NCBI GenBank assembly: GCA_012519205.1
Contig: JAAYQR010000025.1
Span: 1-64,000 of the forward strand
DNA length: 64,000 bases
From: Candidatus Epulonipiscium sp.
Lineage (GTDB): Bacteria > Bacillota > Clostridia > Lachnospirales > Defluviitaleaceae
Direction of reading: 5' to 3'
The stretch's first letter is position 1; each line of letters starts with the position of its first letter. The notes beneath the pieces were generated by a model. The model made no database searches and was not told the DNA's origin. It saw only the letters and a program-made list of their open reading frames with translations. Positions 18,807 through 27,040 of the stretch are shown here, piece after piece. Position numbers and translations under genes: made by a program.

Positions 18807-19682
18807 TTATAATTGGTCTTGACCATATCCATTTGCTAGTTGCCGTTGACGGATTCCAATAATATATCGCCCCCCTGAAGGATCCCAGCCATTTAGAGCA
18901 TCTTTTGCTGCTTTAATAGAACCTTCATCCGGAGTCAGGTTTATTTGACCGTCTTTTACGGCATCAAATGCCCCCGGTTGATAAATTACTCCTGCAATAG
19001 AATTAGGAAAGGACGAATGTCTGACTCTATTTAATATAACCGCCCCCACAGCTACTTTCCCTGTATAGGGTTCCCCCCTAGCTTCTCCGTGGATTGCAGC
19101 GGCTAAGAGGTGTACGTTCTTATTTCCCTCAGAAGCAGTATGGCCTGTGGGGATTCCTAAAGCGGCTAAGGTAGCACTACCTGTCACCCCATCCACTGTA
19201 ATTCCATTTTTTCTTTGGAAACCTCTTACAGCAGACCAAGTTCCATAACCATATACCCCGTCTATATTGCCCTTATAATAACCCCAGTTTTTTAGCCTTC
19301 TTTGAATCTCACGGACTGTCTCACCCCTAGAGCCCCAGGAGTATATTTTTTTGCTGCCGGAAGTGCCTACTCCTGTACTAATGCCAATTTTACTTAAGGT
19401 AACCGGCCCCGCTATACCATCTGCTTTTATGCCATGTTTTTGTTGAAACTTTCTTACAGCTGCCCAGGTCTTGTATCCGTATTTCCCATCTACATTGCCA
19501 TAATAATACCCCCATTGCTTTAATTTAGTTTGAATCTGTCTGACCCCACTTCCCTCCGAACCCCAGGTATATGTAATAGCTTCTACCGACTCCGGAGTAA
19601 TATATGAAGTAAATAATGCTGCTGAGCTGCTTATTATCGCGCCAATAATAAGTAAGCTTATGGCAATTTTCTTTGTATTCAT
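18807..19682 (-). CDS. SleB paralogue with two peptidoglycan-binding domains; C-terminus frameshifted
   Basis: This protein has a signal peptide (about 1-35), two peptidoglycan-binding repeats (about 43-98 and 118-172) and a SleB-type hydrolase domain from about 187 with AIHGEARGEPYTGKVAVGAV. The frame leaves the family sequence after NGWDPSGG and ends in an unrelated RYIIGIRQRQLANGYGQDQL. Reading one base over restores AIYYWNPSTATSKWIW and ends HVFAK, stop at 18775. The break is a run of six C on the plus strand (18870-18875) where seven are needed. It is either a recent one-base deletion, a phase-variable tract or a sequencing error. The restored gene would be 18775-19682. It heads the sleB-ypeB operon. 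Confidence 0.85.
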   Translation of the reverse strand: MNTKKIAISLLIIGAIISSSAALFTSYITPESVEAITYTWGSEGSGVRQIQTKLKQWGYYYGNVDGKYGYKTWAAVRKFQQKHGIKADGIAGPVTLSKIGISTGVGTSGSKKIYSWGSRGETVREIQRRLKNWGYYKGNIDGVYGYGTWSAVRGFQRKNGITVDGVTGSATLAALGIPTGHTASEGNKNVHLLAAAIHGEARGEPYTGKVAVGAVILNRVRHSSFPNSIAGVIYQPGAFDAVKDGQINLTPDEGSIKAAKDALNGWDPSGGRYIIGIRQRQLANGYGQDQL

Positions 19683-19715
19683 CGTGAGCCTCCTAGTTCG
19701 CCTTTATTTCCATAA

Positions 19716-19745
19716 TAGTATTTGTGAAAATATAGTTTTTTATCC
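19716..19745 (-). promoter_or_regulatory. Candidate sigma-G promoter of the sleB-ypeB operon
   Basis: GGATA (19745-19741) and AATACTA (19722-19716) are separated by 18 bp, close to the forespore sigma-G consensus GnATR-17/18-CATnnTA. sleB is a sigma-G gene in Bacillus. The assignment is by eye only. Confidence 0.4.
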
Positions 19746-19794
19746 AAAAAGGAGAATAAAAACAGATGCATAATGCATCTGTTTTTATTCTCCT
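19736..19794 (-). terminator. Terminator of the decarboxylase gene
   Basis: A perfect 21-bp stem (19750-19770 with 19774-19794) has a TAA loop and is followed on the minus strand by TTTTTGGATAAAAAAC. The stop codon of the decarboxylase (19787-19785) lies in the stem. Confidence 0.85.
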
Positions 19795-21251
19795 ATACTT
19801 CTTCCAAGGACTCTTATATAATTTACATAGGGATCTGCCGTTCCCTGCATCTGACAATTTTCCTCTTTCAAAATCTTTACATAGTCTATAATATCTTTGG
19901 TAATTCTTTCTCCCGGGCATATTATCGGAATACCCGGAGGATATGCCATAATCATCTCGGCACAAATTTCCCCTGCACATTCCTCTAAGGGGATTGCCCT
20001 TTTATGGCTATAAAAAGCATCCCTTGGTGATACTATAAGTTCTGGCATATCGGGAAGGCAAATTATATTTTTTACATCATGGACTCCCCTTTTCTTTGCA
20101 ATATCTGCCACTGCATCCACCAGTTTGTCTATATCTTCTTTTTTATCTCCCAAACTTATAACAGCCATAACATTGTATATATCAGACATTTCGACTTGTA
20201 TACTATATTCATCTCTTAAGACTTTTTCCATTTCAAAGCCACTGATTCCAAGTCTTCTAACATGAATCCCTAACTTGGTTTCATCCAAATCATAGCAACC
20301 GGGATTTCCTATTAGTTCTCTTCCAAAGGCATATATTCCTTCTATTTCATTTAACCTCTTTCTAGCATACCTACAGAGCCCTAGGGTTTCTTCTAACATC
20401 CCCTCCCCCTTAGTGGCTAGTAGCTTCCTAGCCGTATCAATGGAGGCCATAAGTAGGTACGAAGCACTAGTTGTAAAAGTTAAATTGATTACCTGTTTTA
20501 CTTTTTCTTTCTCAATCATATTTCCCCTAAGAAGTAGGACTGAACTTTGGGTTAAGCTGCCCCCTGTTTTATGGGTGCTACATGCACTCATATCTGCCCC
20601 GACCTCCATAGCTGTCAAAGGAAAGTCATCATGAAAATGCATATGGGCTCCATGGGCCTCATCTACCAAAACTGCCGTACCATTTCTATGGGCACTTCTC
20701 ACGATTGCCTTAAGGTCTGATACTGCTCCATAATATGTAGGATTAACAACAAAAACTGCCTTTGCGAAATCATGGATTTCTACTGCTTTTTTTATAACAG
20801 ATGCTGCCACTCCCATGGCAATGCCCAATTCTTCATTAATCTCTGAGGGTACATATATTGGGATTGCTCCAGATAAAATGACGCCTCCTATAGTTGACTT
20901 ATGTGCATTCCTTGGAATAATTATCTGCTCCCCTGGTCTTACGGCACTCATAATCATGGCCTGTATTCCCGAGGTTGTGCCATTTACTAAAAAGTATGCA
21001 CTCTCAGCCCCAAAGGCATCTGCTAAATATTCCTCTGCTTCCTTAATAACTGAAATGGGGTTACAGGCATTATCAAGATCCTCCATCCCATTTACATCCG
21101 CCTTCATTGTATTTTCACCTAAAAACTCTAAAAGTTCCGGATTTCCATGACCATATTTATGTCCTGGCACATGAAAGGGTACAATATCCTTATCCATATG
21201 TTCTTTTAGAGCCGTAAATAGAGGGGTTTTTGTATGATCAATTCGGTTCAC
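19785..21251 (-). CDS. PLP-dependent Orn/Lys/Arg decarboxylase (SpeA/YaaO type)
   Basis: This 488-residue protein belongs to the short Gram-positive branch of fold-I basic amino acid decarboxylases, which lack the large N-terminal wing. The PLP lysine is in STHKTGGSLTQSS near residue 229. VDEAHGAHMHF (the aspartate that contacts the pyridine nitrogen) and the N-terminal VPGHKYG are also typical. The likely product is agmatine or cadaverine, and substrate choice cannot be read from the sequence. The start is GTG eight bases after GGAGG. It has its own terminator and an AT-rich leader with an inverted repeat. Confidence 0.88.
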   Translation of the reverse strand: MNRIDHTKTPLFTALKEHMDKDIVPFHVPGHKYGHGNPELLEFLGENTMKADVNGMEDLDNACNPISVIKEAEEYLADAFGAESAYFLVNGTTSGIQAMIMSAVRPGEQIIIPRNAHKSTIGGVILSGAIPIYVPSEINEELGIAMGVAASVIKKAVEIHDFAKAVFVVNPTYYGAVSDLKAIVRSAHRNGTAVLVDEAHGAHMHFHDDFPLTAMEVGADMSACSTHKTGGSLTQSSVLLLRGNMIEKEKVKQVINLTFTTSASYLLMASIDTARKLLATKGEGMLEETLGLCRYARKRLNEIEGIYAFGRELIGNPGCYDLDETKLGIHVRRLGISGFEMEKVLRDEYSIQVEMSDIYNVMAVISLGDKKEDIDKLVDAVADIAKKRGVHDVKNIICLPDMPELIVSPRDAFYSHKRAIPLEECAGEICAEMIMAYPPGIPIICPGERITKDIIDYVKILKEENCQMQGTADPYVNYIRVLGRSIGE

Positions 21252-21272
21252 TTATCTGCCTCCAATTCTTAA

Positions 21273-21320
21273 TTGCATAAAATTTATTATAATGATAATC
21301 AAAATATGAGTTTTATGCAA
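21273..21320. promoter_or_regulatory. Inverted repeat in the decarboxylase leader
   Basis: A perfect 10-bp inverted repeat, TTGCATAAAA (21273-21282) and TTTTATGCAA (21311-21320), encloses 28 bp that include a TATAAT-like box on the minus strand. It could be an operator around the promoter or an mRNA stem. The enclosed TATAATGATAATCAAAATA only loosely resembles a Fur box. Confidence 0.35.
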
Positions 21321-21333
21321 TACAAACTTTTTA

Positions 21334-21362
21334 AAGATTCTTCCCTACGTTTAAAATGATAG
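21334..21362 (-). repeat. Third, degenerate copy of the 29-bp dispersed repeat
   Basis: Read on the minus strand this segment matches the repeat copy at 13926-13954 at 23 of 29 positions, including GTAG.GAAGAATCTT. It lies in the intergenic space between the decarboxylase start and the end of spoIIR. Confidence 0.5.
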
Positions 21363-21410
21363 AAGGTTGATATTTAGAATTCCAGTAATTAAAAAAGAAT
21401 TATGAAATTA

Positions 21411-22106
21411 TCATAATCCTTTTTCAACAAATTGATATTTCTTGTTGACCTTTTTCCCTTGCCACCATTCCACGATTTTAAACTTTATTTTAATGGGAAT
21501 TTCCTCTTCATAAGCTGCTTGGGTTATTATTTTATATTCTTCTTCACTAAGAACCTGTTTTAAATCCTCCTTCGTATCTTCCGGGACTACCCCGTGGGTC
21601 ACATCAACAAAACAAAGAGGAGGAAACATAACACACCACCAGTTCTTTCCTGTAGCTTTCCCTATGGATACTTTTAGCGCTTCATACTCCCCTGTTGGAA
21701 GAATGATATCTCCATATTGCTTCGTTGGAAATACCGCAGGGCCTAAGGTAACTTTAACAGGATAATTTTTACCCCATTTCTTTATTATTTCCTTTGCTAT
21801 TTCTTCCATCTTATTGCTATTTTTAATAAGGATGTCTCTTGTTACCTCTATTTTATCAGAGGTAGAAAGTAGGGGAGTCATTTCTTCTAAAATAGCATCC
21901 CTTACTTCTATCTTCATTTCTTGGTCTTCTCTAGAATCACTATTTGCTACGACATGAAATCTAATAACATGATTTGCTAAGGAAGTTTGGATGGCTTCTG
22001 AGTATCCTTTAGTATAATTTAAAATGACTCCTGTAATGATACTTCCTAGGATTATAGATACAAGGAGTATGGATTTTTCCCTTTTAAACCAGTTGATTAT
22101 TTTCAT
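21411..22106 (-). CDS. spoIIR: Stage II sporulation protein R
   Basis: SpoIIR is made in the forespore and signals across the septum so that SpoIIGA processes pro-sigma-E in the mother cell. The 231 residues contain an N-terminal membrane segment (about 13-32) and the family block IRFHVVANSDSREDQEMKIE (about 48-67). Further on is the conserved GKNWWCVMFPPLCFVD (about 153-168). The length is normal. It stands alone with a candidate sigma-F promoter, as expected for this gene. The start ATG follows AAGGGGG. Confidence 0.95.
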   Translation of the reverse strand: MKIINWFKREKSILLVSIILGSIITGVILNYTKGYSEAIQTSLANHVIRFHVVANSDSREDQEMKIEVRDAILEEMTPLLSTSDKIEVTRDILIKNSNKMEEIAKEIIKKWGKNYPVKVTLGPAVFPTKQYGDIILPTGEYEALKVSIGKATGKNWWCVMFPPLCFVDVTHGVVPEDTKEDLKQVLSEEEYKIITQAAYEEEIPIKIKFKIVEWWQGKKVNKKYQFVEKGL

Positions 22107-22134
22107 TAATAATTCCCCCTTTTTGGTATATTTT

Positions 22135-22163
22135 TATTGTTTCCATTTATAATCCTTTTATAC
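22135..22163 (-). promoter_or_regulatory. Candidate sigma-F promoter of spoIIR
   Basis: GTATA (22163-22159) and GGAAACAATA (22144-22135) fit the sigma-F elements GYWTA and GGnRAnAnTW. The 14-bp spacer is slightly shorter than usual. spoIIR is known to be sigma-F dependent in Bacillus. Predicted transcription starts about 22 nt before the ATG. Confidence 0.45.
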
Positions 22164-22170
22164 CATAAAT

Positions 22171-23328
22171 TTATTTTGCCTGTCCTATACGGCGGATTTT
22201 TACATGGATATCAATTATAAAATCCATCTCTTGAAATTCTTCTTCCCAGTTATCCTTTACCTTATTCCACCTTTTGTAATCTTGCCTTTCTAATTCTTTT
22301 CCTATTTCTATTACATCTGCCTTATATTCTTCCTGAAGTACTCTAAGGGAGTTACGGATTTCTTCTTTTATAACCTTTTCAAATGCCATTTCAATCTTTT
22401 TAATTTCCTTATTGTCCAATGCACTTTCATCAAGTATATATTCATCAAGGTTTCCCTCTGCTTCAATTATGATATTACAAGACAGCTTCCCGTTATCTTC
22501 ATTAAATCTTATCTTGGACTTGGCGCTAGATACATGATATGCAACATGGAAATCCTTATAAGGAGCACTAACCTCTAGCCTTCTATTTTTCTTTTTGATC
22601 CAAAGAATTCCCTTTATCTGCCTATCGTCAAGCCATCCTGCTAATTCATAATCTTTAATAATTGCTGCCCCGGCAATTTTAATATCTTTTTCCCCAAGAT
22701 GTATTTGAGGAATGATTGCCATTTTATCTTCTTGAAGGCTTTTAATAAGTTCTCCTAAGGTTTTTTCTTCAAAACGTATGGTTTCCCCTTGGTTGTTTTC
22801 AAATAACTGTGTAATATGCATTCCTATCATGGGCTGCATATCGGGGTGAACCTTGACAACATCCTCTGCGGCACCATCGATTGCTACAATGGGAATACTT
22901 CTACTAAATTCTGAATTCCTTAAAAAAATATCTAAAACCTCTTTAAATAAGGCTTTATCCTTTAGAAGTTCATCACCTAATACTATTGCCTTAGTATGTC
23001 CAAAATAAATTGTCTTGTTAATGCGTCCTTCTAATCCTTTATAGGTATTAGAAAATGTTGGTCCTGTACTAACCTTGGCATATCTTGGTTCTTCAGTTAC
23101 CCCTTGCTGACCTACAAGTTTTGGAAGGTTAGGGATACTAAAAGCTACCCTGAATTTTGTCCAATGGGTATTCAAATTAGGATCATCTTTTTCTTCATCA
23201 AATATAAATTTATCTATACCTATCGCTAAGACAAATGCCCTTCTATCTATGCTCATTCTATCCCAGCAGCCTGTAAGTATAGTCACTATTAGTATAGTGG
23301 ATAAAATAAATATCTTATTTCTTTTCAA
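22171..23328 (-). CDS. gerC: Ger(x)C family spore germination lipoprotein
   Basis: This is the C subunit of a GerA-type germinant receptor in the spore inner membrane. A short signal peptide ends in a lipobox, TILTGC, followed by WDRMSIDRRAFVLAIGIDK, the standard start of mature GerC proteins. Family motifs include the region YKGLEGRINKTIYFGHTKAI and later IAGAAIIKDYELAGWLD. A GTG at 23337 is possible, but TTG at 23328 sits five bases after AGGTGA and is preferred (385 aa). It overlaps the end of gerB, showing translational coupling. The subunit order on the minus strand is A, B, C, as in classical gerA operons. Confidence 0.93.
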   Translation of the reverse strand: MKRNKIFILSTILIVTILTGCWDRMSIDRRAFVLAIGIDKFIFDEEKDDPNLNTHWTKFRVAFSIPNLPKLVGQQGVTEEPRYAKVSTGPTFSNTYKGLEGRINKTIYFGHTKAIVLGDELLKDKALFKEVLDIFLRNSEFSRSIPIVAIDGAAEDVVKVHPDMQPMIGMHITQLFENNQGETIRFEEKTLGELIKSLQEDKMAIIPQIHLGEKDIKIAGAAIIKDYELAGWLDDRQIKGILWIKKKNRRLEVSAPYKDFHVAYHVSSAKSKIRFNEDNGKLSCNIIIEAEGNLDEYILDESALDNKEIKKIEMAFEKVIKEEIRNSLRVLQEEYKADVIEIGKELERQDYKRWNKVKDNWEEEFQEMDFIIDIHVKIRRIGQAK

Positions 23329-24421
23329 TGGGTTCACCTAGCTTTCTTACCCTTGCAATAATCAGAAGAATGAGAGGTATGGGAAGAATAAACAAAATCC
23401 TAAAATAGTTTCTAATAAGTTTTGTCCATTCTAAAGTTTCTACAATATTATTAGGAATAAGAGATATAAAATATAAAACAGGTACTAAGGGAAGTACTAA
23501 AAATCGCTGTTCCCTAGCTTTGATAAGCCTTGTAATAATCAAGCTAATAAAATATAAGCCCGCACTGATAAATGAGAACACAGATAAAATCCAAAAAATC
23601 ATCATAAGAGCATCTTGTCTTTCAATAAAAGCACCGGGGATTTCTATTACTTGCATTAAGGTCATAACAGGCCATATTTGCTGTTTTGTCCCTATGGAGC
23701 CAAGAACTCCTATGGTGATTATAACTAAAATGGTACTCATAACCCCAACAGCTCCTATGGCGGTAAAAGAGACCCTCCTTAACTTTTTAGGATTATTCAC
23801 AAGCGGAGCAACCATCAAAAGTAGTTCCACAGGGGTATAGGTAAATGCCATAAAATACATTCCCTCTAGCATTTTAGGAATGGGTGTTGTAAACACAGGC
23901 ATCAGATTGGAAAAATCTGTATCCGGAATTACAAATATCAAAATAATAATTAGGGGAATAAACATAATAAATATAAGAATTTCTCCAAGTCTCGCCCTAC
24001 ACTCATAACCTTTTCGAACCATATAGGAACATATTAAAAGCATGGAGGCTATTATAATCTCAATGGGAGTCCTAGGTAGGAGGACCTGTTTTGTCAATTC
24101 TCCAAACACCCTTAGCTCAAGGGATATACTAAAACATAATTTTATAGCTAAAAGACTGCTTAAGATAATTCCAATAGGTTTTGATAGTATTTTAGAAGAA
24201 AACTCAACAAAGGTATCCCCCGGAAATCTCATAGCTATTTCTGTTACAAGGTATCCATAAACAAATGCCAGTAAAGTTGAAAGAATAACAATTATCCACG
24301 CATCCTGATTTGCAAATTCAGCCGCACTCCTAGGAAAAAAAAGTACGGATGTACTAAATAAATCTAAAATGAGTAGTATTTCTACTTGTCTAATAGAAGC
24401 CTTATCATTTTTAGAAAACAT
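23315..24421 (-). CDS. gerB: GerAB/ArcD/ProY family germinant receptor permease subunit
   Basis: This 368-residue integral membrane protein has about ten hydrophobic segments. It starts ISIRQVEILLILDLFSTSVLF-like, with RQVEIL and a mid-protein FMAFTYTPVELLLMV typical of the spore germination B subunit (amino acid permease superfamily). The B subunit is thought to bind the germinant in the membrane. It begins 9 nt after gerA and its end overlaps gerC, so the three subunits are translated together. Confidence 0.92.
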   Translation of the reverse strand: MFSKNDKASIRQVEILLILDLFSTSVLFFPRSAAEFANQDAWIIVILSTLLAFVYGYLVTEIAMRFPGDTFVEFSSKILSKPIGIILSSLLAIKLCFSISLELRVFGELTKQVLLPRTPIEIIIASMLLICSYMVRKGYECRARLGEILIFIMFIPLIIILIFVIPDTDFSNLMPVFTTPIPKMLEGMYFMAFTYTPVELLLMVAPLVNNPKKLRRVSFTAIGAVGVMSTILVIITIGVLGSIGTKQQIWPVMTLMQVIEIPGAFIERQDALMMIFWILSVFSFISAGLYFISLIITRLIKAREQRFLVLPLVPVLYFISLIPNNIVETLEWTKLIRNYFRILFILPIPLILLIIARVRKLGEPIEKK

Positions 24422-24430
24422 AATGCCCTC

Positions 24431-26026
24431 CTACTCATTCTTTTTTTTATCTATTCTTAAACGTATTCTTTCATTAGGTCTAGCAAAAATTGGCCTTCTT
24501 CTCATCATAAATATAGGCAACCTAAAGATAGAGTCCTTCAAATCTTCATATTCATTGATGCCGGAAGAAACATAGGGAGACATATATGGGATATTAAAAC
24601 TCTTTAAGGAAACAAGATGAATCAATACAATCAAACTTCCAAGCAAAAATCCATAAAGACCAAGGGTCGCTGAAGATATGATAATAAGATACTTTACAAG
24701 TCTTAGACCCACGGTTAGAGAATTATCGGGAATGGCAAAACTAGAGATAGCCGTAACCGCCACAATTATGACTACAACCGGGCTAACTATTTTAGCTTCA
24801 ACAGCAGCCTGTCCAATGATAATCCCCCCTACAATCCCGATGGTGCTTCCTATGGGCCCTGGGAGCCTTGTTCCTGCTTCCCTAAGAAGCTCAAATGCCA
24901 ATTCCATCAATACGACTTCTACGACTGAGGGAAAAGGGACTACTTCCCTCGATGCCGCTATAGCCATAGTAAGAGGAGTCGGTATCATAGAAGGATGGTA
25001 ATCCGTTAAGGCTAAATAAAATCCTGGTATCGCTGCCGCAAAAAATGCTGCAATATAACGGATAACCCTAGTAAAACTCATAATAGTCCAACGCTGATAA
25101 TAATCTTCTGCCGATTGAAAAAAGCTATTTAATGTGGATGGAACCAAGAGTACAAAAGGGGTAGTATCCACGATAATGACAATTCTTCCTTCTAATATGG
25201 CTGCAGCCGCCTTATCGGGCCGTTGGGTCGATTGAATTTGTGGAAAAGGGGTTTTCCAGTCGTCCTCTATAAGATGTTCTATATATCCACTATCTAATAT
25301 TCCATCTATTTCAAATCTATTTAAACGTTCTTCTAAATCCTTTAATATATCTGGTCTAACTATATCCTCTATATACATAAGAGCGATATCTGTTCTGCTT
25401 CTAATTCCTATCTGAAGCTGCTTTACTTTAAGTTTTGTATCCCTTATTCTTCTTCTTATAAGGACAGTATTTATCCTTAGGGCTTCACTAAAGCCCTCCT
25501 TAGGCCCCCTTATAACAATTTCCGAATCCGGCTCTTGTACACCTCTGCCGGGCCACCCCTTTGTGGCTACTATAATAACCTTGGCATAGCCATCTATAAA
25601 AAGTGCTGTATCTCCTGAAAGTATAGCTAAAGCGGCTGCATCTAGTGTATCTTCTTCTTTTATATCTGCAGTTGTAATTCCCCCATCACGGATAAAATCG
25701 AAAAGTGATGTTTTTATCTCATCTATACTGGGTGGAACCTGCCTAACTTGTATCATTAGCTGTTCTAATAAGGAACCTTCTATAATTTGTCTGTCTGTCA
25801 TTAAATCAATATATGCAATAAACATATTTACATTTTTATTTTTGCCTATGGGAAATTTTCTTCTTACAAAATCGCCACAATCCTTAAAAAGCATTTCAAG
25901 ATTTTCTATATTTTCATTTAGATTTTTAGAAAGAGGTATTGTAATCTTATTTTCAGCGTCATGAAAGACATCCTCTCTTTTTTTATTGTAGAGTTTATTC
26001 CCAAACCACTTTTTAATTTTACTCAT
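24431..26026 (-). CDS. gerA: GerA family spore germination protein (A subunit)
   Basis: This is the A subunit of the germinant receptor, with a hydrophilic N-terminal half (about 1-250) and a C-terminal half with about five or six membrane segments. Family signatures include GDTALFIDGYAKVIIVATKGW, IRGPKEGFSEALRINTVLIR and PSVVEVVLMELAFELLREAG. An ATG at 26047 overlaps the preceding stop, but the ATG at 26026 follows GGAGG by six bases and starts MSKIKKWF, so 531 aa is preferred. It forms an operon with the small membrane gene upstream and gerB/gerC downstream. Confidence 0.93.
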   Translation of the reverse strand: MSKIKKWFGNKLYNKKREDVFHDAENKITIPLSKNLNENIENLEMLFKDCGDFVRRKFPIGKNKNVNMFIAYIDLMTDRQIIEGSLLEQLMIQVRQVPPSIDEIKTSLFDFIRDGGITTADIKEEDTLDAAALAILSGDTALFIDGYAKVIIVATKGWPGRGVQEPDSEIVIRGPKEGFSEALRINTVLIRRRIRDTKLKVKQLQIGIRSRTDIALMYIEDIVRPDILKDLEERLNRFEIDGILDSGYIEHLIEDDWKTPFPQIQSTQRPDKAAAAILEGRIVIIVDTTPFVLLVPSTLNSFFQSAEDYYQRWTIMSFTRVIRYIAAFFAAAIPGFYLALTDYHPSMIPTPLTMAIAASREVVPFPSVVEVVLMELAFELLREAGTRLPGPIGSTIGIVGGIIIGQAAVEAKIVSPVVVIIVAVTAISSFAIPDNSLTVGLRLVKYLIIISSATLGLYGFLLGSLIVLIHLVSLKSFNIPYMSPYVSSGINEYEDLKDSIFRLPIFMMRRRPIFARPNERIRLRIDKKKNE

Positions 26027-26046
26027 CTTAAACCTCCATATTAGCA

Positions 26047-26256
26047 TTAGCTCAATACTTTAAGGACTATAAAAACTCCCAATCCGCCTATAATATATAT
26101 AAGGCCGATATATCTTGCCCATTTAGCTTCCTCTACATATTTTTTTGATTTAAGAACTATGGCATCATTAAAGATAGTAAGAACACCAATTCCTACAGTT
26201 AATACCATAAACCATACAGAATATAAACTTTTTATTTTTTCGAATATAAGACCCAT
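26047..26256 (-). CDS. Small two-helix membrane protein upstream of gerA (CLC_0170-like)
   Basis: This 69-residue protein has two hydrophobic helices (about 12-32 and 48-67) separated by a short charged loop, SKKYVEEAKWARY. It resembles the small CLC_0170 family of Clostridia. It directly precedes gerA, and its stop codon region overlaps the gerA leader, so it is part of the germination operon. By position it may correspond to the small accessory D subunit found with some germinant receptors, which is inference. No enzymatic motif is present. Confidence 0.7.
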   Translation of the reverse strand: MGLIFEKIKSLYSVWFMVLTVGIGVLTIFNDAIVLKSKKYVEEAKWARYIGLIYIIGGLGVFIVLKVLS

Positions 26257-26320
26257 AAATTACCACCATCATATTTTTTATATTTATTTCATTTTCTGTA
26301 TTTTTTACTAATTTTATTCA

Positions 26321-26356
26321 CAAAAAAAGCCTTCAGGAAATTTTCCTGAAAGCTTT
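26321..26356 (-). terminator. Terminator of the GntR gene
   Basis: A 15-bp stem (26326-26340 with 26342-26356, one G-U pair on the minus strand) is followed by seven T. The GntR stop codon (26357-26355) overlaps the outer end. Confidence 0.8.
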
Positions 26357-27038
26357 ATTTTGCAGCTTCTCTTCTTACATACTTAATAACTGCTCTTTCT
26401 TGATTTTTAATATGTTCTGTTGCAACTTTTTCTGCTAGGCTTGGATTTTTATTTTCGATGGCATGAACAATTTGTTCATGTTCTTCTTGTATCGCTTTAA
26501 AGTCACCAAAACTCTTTAAATATGCAACTCTATATCTATGAATCTGTTCCCTTAAATTATTTACTATTTGAATAAGCTTTTCATTCTTGGTTGCCCCAAA
26601 AATAATATCATGGAATTCTGTATCCTTTTTAATCATAGTATCCACATCTTCTTCTTTAGCTGCATCAGAAAATATATCCATGGTCTCCTTTAACTGACCC
26701 AAATCTTCCTTTTCCATCTTATCGCAGGCAAGCCTTACAGCTAAAGCTTCTAATACACTCCTTACCTCAAGTACATCTTGAATGTCCTTTTCCGTAATAT
26801 TAGCGACCTGTGCCCCTTTTCTCGGCACCATTACAACAAATCCTTCCAATTCTAATTTTCTTATGGCTTCTCTTATAGGTGTTCTGCTAACCCCCATCTT
26901 TTCCGCCAATTGTTTTTCCATAAGTCTCTCCCCTGGAAGCAAGTCTCCAGATAATATGGCTTTTCTAAGTGTATTAAACACAACATCCCTAAGGGGAAGA
27001 TATTCATCTAAATTCAAATTTAATGCATTTTTATCCAT
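26355..27038 (-). CDS. GntR family (FadR/FCD subfamily) transcriptional regulator
   Basis: This 227-residue DNA-binding repressor has an N-terminal winged helix (about 12-78, with LLPGERLMEKQLAEKMGVSR and TPIREAIRKLELEG) and a C-terminal all-helical FCD ligand domain (about 90-220). In the FCD domain Asp/His residues such as EFHDIIF and the final VATEHIKNQERA can bind a metal and an organic acid. The effector is unknown. It starts only 2 nt after ispE ends, so the two are co-transcribed, but no catabolic target lies beside it. Confidence 0.9.
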   Translation of the reverse strand: MDKNALNLNLDEYLPLRDVVFNTLRKAILSGDLLPGERLMEKQLAEKMGVSRTPIREAIRKLELEGFVVMVPRKGAQVANITEKDIQDVLEVRSVLEALAVRLACDKMEKEDLGQLKETMDIFSDAAKEEDVDTMIKKDTEFHDIIFGATKNEKLIQIVNNLREQIHRYRVAYLKSFGDFKAIQEEHEQIVHAIENKNPSLAEKVATEHIKNQERAVIKYVRREAAK

Positions 27039-27040
27039 CG

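Noticed and set aside
21288-21306. Fur-box-like sequence upstream of the decarboxylase
   Set aside because: It matches the 19-bp consensus at about 15 positions, but in very AT-rich DNA this is expected by chance and a decarboxylase is not a typical Fur target.
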